The translations under genes and the position numbers were made by a program. The notes under the pieces were generated by a model. It was not told the DNA's origin and made no database searches. It saw only the letters and a list, made by a program, of their open reading frames with translations. Of a DNA stretch of 60,187 bases, positions 58,162-60,187 are shown piece by piece. Origin of the DNA: Gammaproteobacteria bacterium (GTDB lineage Bacteria; Pseudomonadota; Gammaproteobacteria; Pseudomonadales; Azotimanducaceae); contig JAJFJZ010000022.1 in the NCBI GenBank assembly GCA_021773565.1, positions 1 to 60,187 on the forward strand, in the 5' to 3' direction. Position 1 is the first letter of the stretch, and every line of letters begins with the position of its first letter.

Positions 58162-59007
58162 TCACTTCTGTTTTGCGAACCCATCCAGTGTCCTGAGCCA
58201 GTTTCGGGTCATTATTTCCAGCGCAAGTCTGCCTTTAGTTGCAGTTGCAAGCTCAGGTGCCCCGAATACCCCGTTTTTCGAGTAGGCTGGATGTCCGGGT
58301 GTTCGGGAGAATAATCCGGGTTTGTAACCAGGATAATTTTTGCTGGTGTTTTCCCTGTAATCATTGCGCGCTTTTTCCATTTGTACCTGTTCGCCATTCA
58401 GGAACAGATAGATTGAGGTTTCTATTTCGTCGGCGTGTCCACCGCGCCGCTGTTCGGAAAATTGTTCAACTTCCTCCGTTTCAAGATCGTCCCAGTTAAC
58501 TAACAGGGTGGGGATGTCGTGCTGCACAGTTATTTCCCGGGCCACGATGCCAAGTGGTAATCCTGTCGCTTTCATAATACCAAGATTCAGAAACACAATA
58601 CGTTTTGCGCCGTTCCTGACCAGGGATTGTGCGACTGACTGAACATAGTTGGAAAACAGGCCCGCATCCGAAACTTCTGTGCCGGGGAATTCCCGAAATG
58701 CGGGAAACCACCCATGAAGGATAGGCGGGGCGACTATCACAGCACTGTTTTCCACAGCCTGGTCGAGCAAATACTGCATGACAATCCGATCAGTATTCAT
58801 TGGTAAATGGCTGCCATGCTGCTTGGCACCGGCAGCAAAAGGAATAATTACTACCGGGTTTTCCTTTAACCGCGCTTCTGCTTCAGGCCATGTGAGTTCA
58901 CCCAGATAGGCCCCTTTTTTTAATTGTTTGGTTGTGTCGGCCTGCAAATATGAAAGAGCGCTACCCAGGAACAACAATGCCAGTGTCACTTGTTTCAAGG
59001 TTTGCAT
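58162..59007 (-). CDS. Exported creatininase-family protein, metal ligands altered
   Basis: A Sec signal (residues 1-23) and a creatininase-fold core: VVIIPFAAGAKQHGSHLPM with NTD, matching the EQHGxHLPxxTD block, and HADEIETSIYLF near the C-terminus. Compared with creatininase as I remember it, the metal-binding Glu before QHG is Lys and the NGHxxN block is NLGIMKATG, so several metal ligands are lost. Family members are usually cytosolic amidohydrolases; a signal peptide is unusual. It overlaps nothing but lies 6 bases from its upstream neighbour, implying one operon. Activity is doubtful or different. Confidence 0.8.
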   Translation of the reverse strand: MQTLKQVTLALLFLGSALSYLQADTTKQLKKGAYLGELTWPEAEARLKENPVVIIPFAAGAKQHGSHLPMNTDRIVMQYLLDQAVENSAVIVAPPILHGWFPAFREFPGTEVSDAGLFSNYVQSVAQSLVRNGAKRIVFLNLGIMKATGLPLGIVAREITVQHDIPTLLVNWDDLETEEVEQFSEQRRGGHADEIETSIYLFLNGEQVQMEKARNDYRENTSKNYPGYKPGLFSRTPGHPAYSKNGVFGAPELATATKGRLALEIMTRNWLRTLDGFAKQK

Positions 59008-59013
59008 CGAAAG

Positions 59014-59592
59014 CTAGTCCGTAAAGCTCAATTCACCCCAGTCACAGTCGTCACACTCGTGGGATAATTTGTAATGTCCTAACACGGCCAATATATAGCG
59101 ATACCAGGTTTCGTTAGGTTGCCACACACTGTCGAAGGCGGTTTTTGCTTCTGCAAGGGGCACTCCCAGGCCGATTACGCGGTACAGCATGCTAAAGGTA
59201 GAAGCCCGCAGGTTGATCTGGCAGTGCAGCAGGGTTTTGGTTTTTGGTTCTGCTTGCATGAGCTGCAAAAAAGTCTGGAACTCGGCAAGCTCAGGCTTGC
59301 TAAAATCGACCGGAATATGCACGTAACGCATTCCGTGTTGCTTTACCAAACGATCTTCAGCTTCAATCGCGGTGCCGTCACTACTGAAAGCAAGATAAAT
59401 AACGCGCTCAAAACCTGCATCCTTGACTGTTTGGAGATCCTTTACAGAGGGCTGCCCGGAACTGGCAAAGGTCGCTGAATACTGACGAAAATTGGATATA
59501 TCCGTAAGGTCGCCGGCACTTATTTTCAAGCCGCAAACCAGCCAACCAGCGGTAATGACAAGCAAAGTGCAAGTTTTTATGGCTGTATTCAT
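59014..59592 (-). CDS. Exported protein tyrosine phosphatase-like protein
   Basis: A signal peptide (MNTAIKTCTLLVITAGWLVCGLKISAG region) precedes a phosphatase-like domain: FRQYSATFASSGQPSVKDL, then YLAFSSDGTAIEAED and the cysteine loop LLHCQINLRAS. The loop is CX4R, as I recall for BLH/DUF442-type phosphatase relatives, rather than CX5R of classic tyrosine phosphatases. Chosen start ATG 59592 (193 residues); ATG 59628 is possible. First gene of the cluster with the creatininase-like and ADP-ribosylglycohydrolase-like genes. Probably periplasmic; the substrate is unknown. Confidence 0.8.
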   Translation of the reverse strand: MNTAIKTCTLLVITAGWLVCGLKISAGDLTDISNFRQYSATFASSGQPSVKDLQTVKDAGFERVIYLAFSSDGTAIEAEDRLVKQHGMRYVHIPVDFSKPELAEFQTFLQLMQAEPKTKTLLHCQINLRASTFSMLYRVIGLGVPLAEAKTAFDSVWQPNETWYRYILAVLGHYKLSHECDDCDWGELSFTD

Positions 59593-59717
59593 TATTGCCT
59601 GTAACTCCTGTGGTTTCCGGTTTTGCACTAGTTTGTGCTCCCTGGTGTCAACCGATCCTTTGTATGTTCGTTGTTATCAGAACGTACACAATTTTCGTAA
59701 ACCAGAGGAGTATTGCC

Positions 59718-60187
59718 ATGCAAATTCTAAAATATATGAAAAGTCGCGTCTTTTCGAGCGTACTTGCGGTCTTTCTTGTTACTGCAATTCCACAGGCCTT
59801 GTCTGCGGAAGAATCTATGAGCGATAGATTGGATGACGGTATTGAAATAACCCGTGATGCCGTAGACCTTGAGAGCCTTTTGAGAGATCGTCCACAGGAC
59901 CCCGGATTGCTGGATACAGCCCTGGTGCTAACCAACCAGACAGCTCAGGCAGCTCGAGCACGTTGTATTGCCTACAATCACTTTGGAGAAGCGGAAGCCC
60001 GGGCCTGGGTAAGGGTTGCGGGTAACGGCATGCGCGTCTTTCTGGCCTCGGATATCGTAAGCGGCCGTTTTGTTGGCAGCGTACGTTGCAAGGTGCGTGG
60101 TCGCGTTACAGGCTCGGCATTTATTCTGGGTACGGTGTTTTCGAGCGCCCAGGTGAAAAATGGAATTGCCTGGGATGAGAGCAGAAT
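59718..60187 (+). CDS. Exported protein of unknown function, 3' end outside window
   Basis: A signal peptide (MKSRVFSSVLAVFLVTAIPQ then ALSA) begins 6 residues after the ATG, and GAGGAG lies 8 bases before it. The visible 156 residues show an acidic helical region followed by a Val/Gly-rich stretch with strand character and two Cys (ARARCIAYN and VRCKVRGRV). I do not recognise the family. It is divergent from the phosphatase-like gene across about 125 bases. Confidence 0.7.
   Translation, partial: MQILKYMKSRVFSSVLAVFLVTAIPQALSAEESMSDRLDDGIEITRDAVDLESLLRDRPQDPGLLDTALVLTNQTAQAARARCIAYNHFGEAEARAWVRVAGNGMRVFLASDIVSGRFVGSVRCKVRGRVTGSAFILGTVFSSAQVKNGIAWDESR

Noticed and set aside
58162-59007. Active creatininase
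   Set aside because: Key metal ligands as remembered are substituted, and it has a signal peptide; kept only as creatininase-fold.

Overview
The window looks like chromosome of a Gram-negative, aerobic, probably aquatic gammaproteobacterium of moderate GC. The evidence is Sec, Tat-like and lipoprotein signals, a TonB-dependent receptor, an XrtA/PEP-CTERM exopolysaccharide locus, many glutathione S-transferases, a quinoprotein dehydrogenase with its cytochrome c, and two NhaC-type antiporters. Placement near Cellvibrionales-like marine groups is inference. I saw no rRNA, tRNA, CRISPR array, insertion sequence or phage gene. The sequence is almost wall to wall coding. A gene is cut off at each edge.

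Region 1 (656-5690) makes or modifies a deoxysugar. On the minus strand are an FAD-dependent amine-oxidase-like enzyme and CDP-glucose 4,6-dehydratase (RfbG). Divergent on the plus strand are an RmlC-type 3,5-epimerase, an SDR reductase/epimerase and a hexapeptide acyltransferase. The cytidylyltransferase (RfbF) that would supply CDP-glucose is not in the window.

Region 2 (5727-18199) is an XrtA (exosortase A) locus. A minus-strand operon encodes export protein, outer-membrane barrel, chain-length regulator, tyrosine autokinase and ExeA-like ATPase. A plus-strand sulfotransferase, an exosortase A fused to an EpsI-type domain, a polyprenyl glycosylphosphotransferase and the TPR lipoprotein PrsT follow. 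No glycosyltransferase, flippase, polymerase, PrsK/PrsR or PEP-CTERM substrate is visible, so the locus is split or incomplete here.

Region 3 (18332-25566) is ordinary accessory content: cyclophilin, a membrane protein, VOC protein, methyltransferase, fatty-acid hydroxylase, cupin, S66 carboxypeptidase, NhaC antiporter and DMT exporter.

Region 4 (25653-35539) is the most interesting part. It clusters an exported fusion of a SAM hydroxide adenosyltransferase domain with an alpha/beta hydrolase, an exported NUP-family (nucleoside-phosphorylase-like) protein, an AzgA-type purine base permease, an exported sulfatase, an exported ADGF-like adenosine deaminase and a TonB-dependent receptor with EF-hand-like loops. 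I infer an envelope pathway that takes adenosyl compounds to adenosine, inosine and hypoxanthine, followed by base uptake. A strong terminator closes it.

Region 5 (35554-46902) holds a DUF938 methyltransferase, a lipoprotein with 11-residue repeats, a GST/sulfurtransferase/GST operon, a cytochrome c/quinoprotein/aminotransferase operon, an overlapping deoxynucleoside kinase and glucokinase pair, a DUF4097 protein and a second NhaC antiporter.

Region 6 (46899-60187) holds a fused indolepyruvate ferredoxin oxidoreductase divergent from an Lrp/AsnC regulator and a sodium-coupled transporter, which suggests amino acid catabolism. Further on are an MFS transporter, a ThDP enzyme, an LLM-class oxidoreductase, another GST, and a three-gene minus-strand cluster (ADP-ribosylglycohydrolase-like, creatininase-like, phosphatase-like) whose canonical catalytic motifs are altered.
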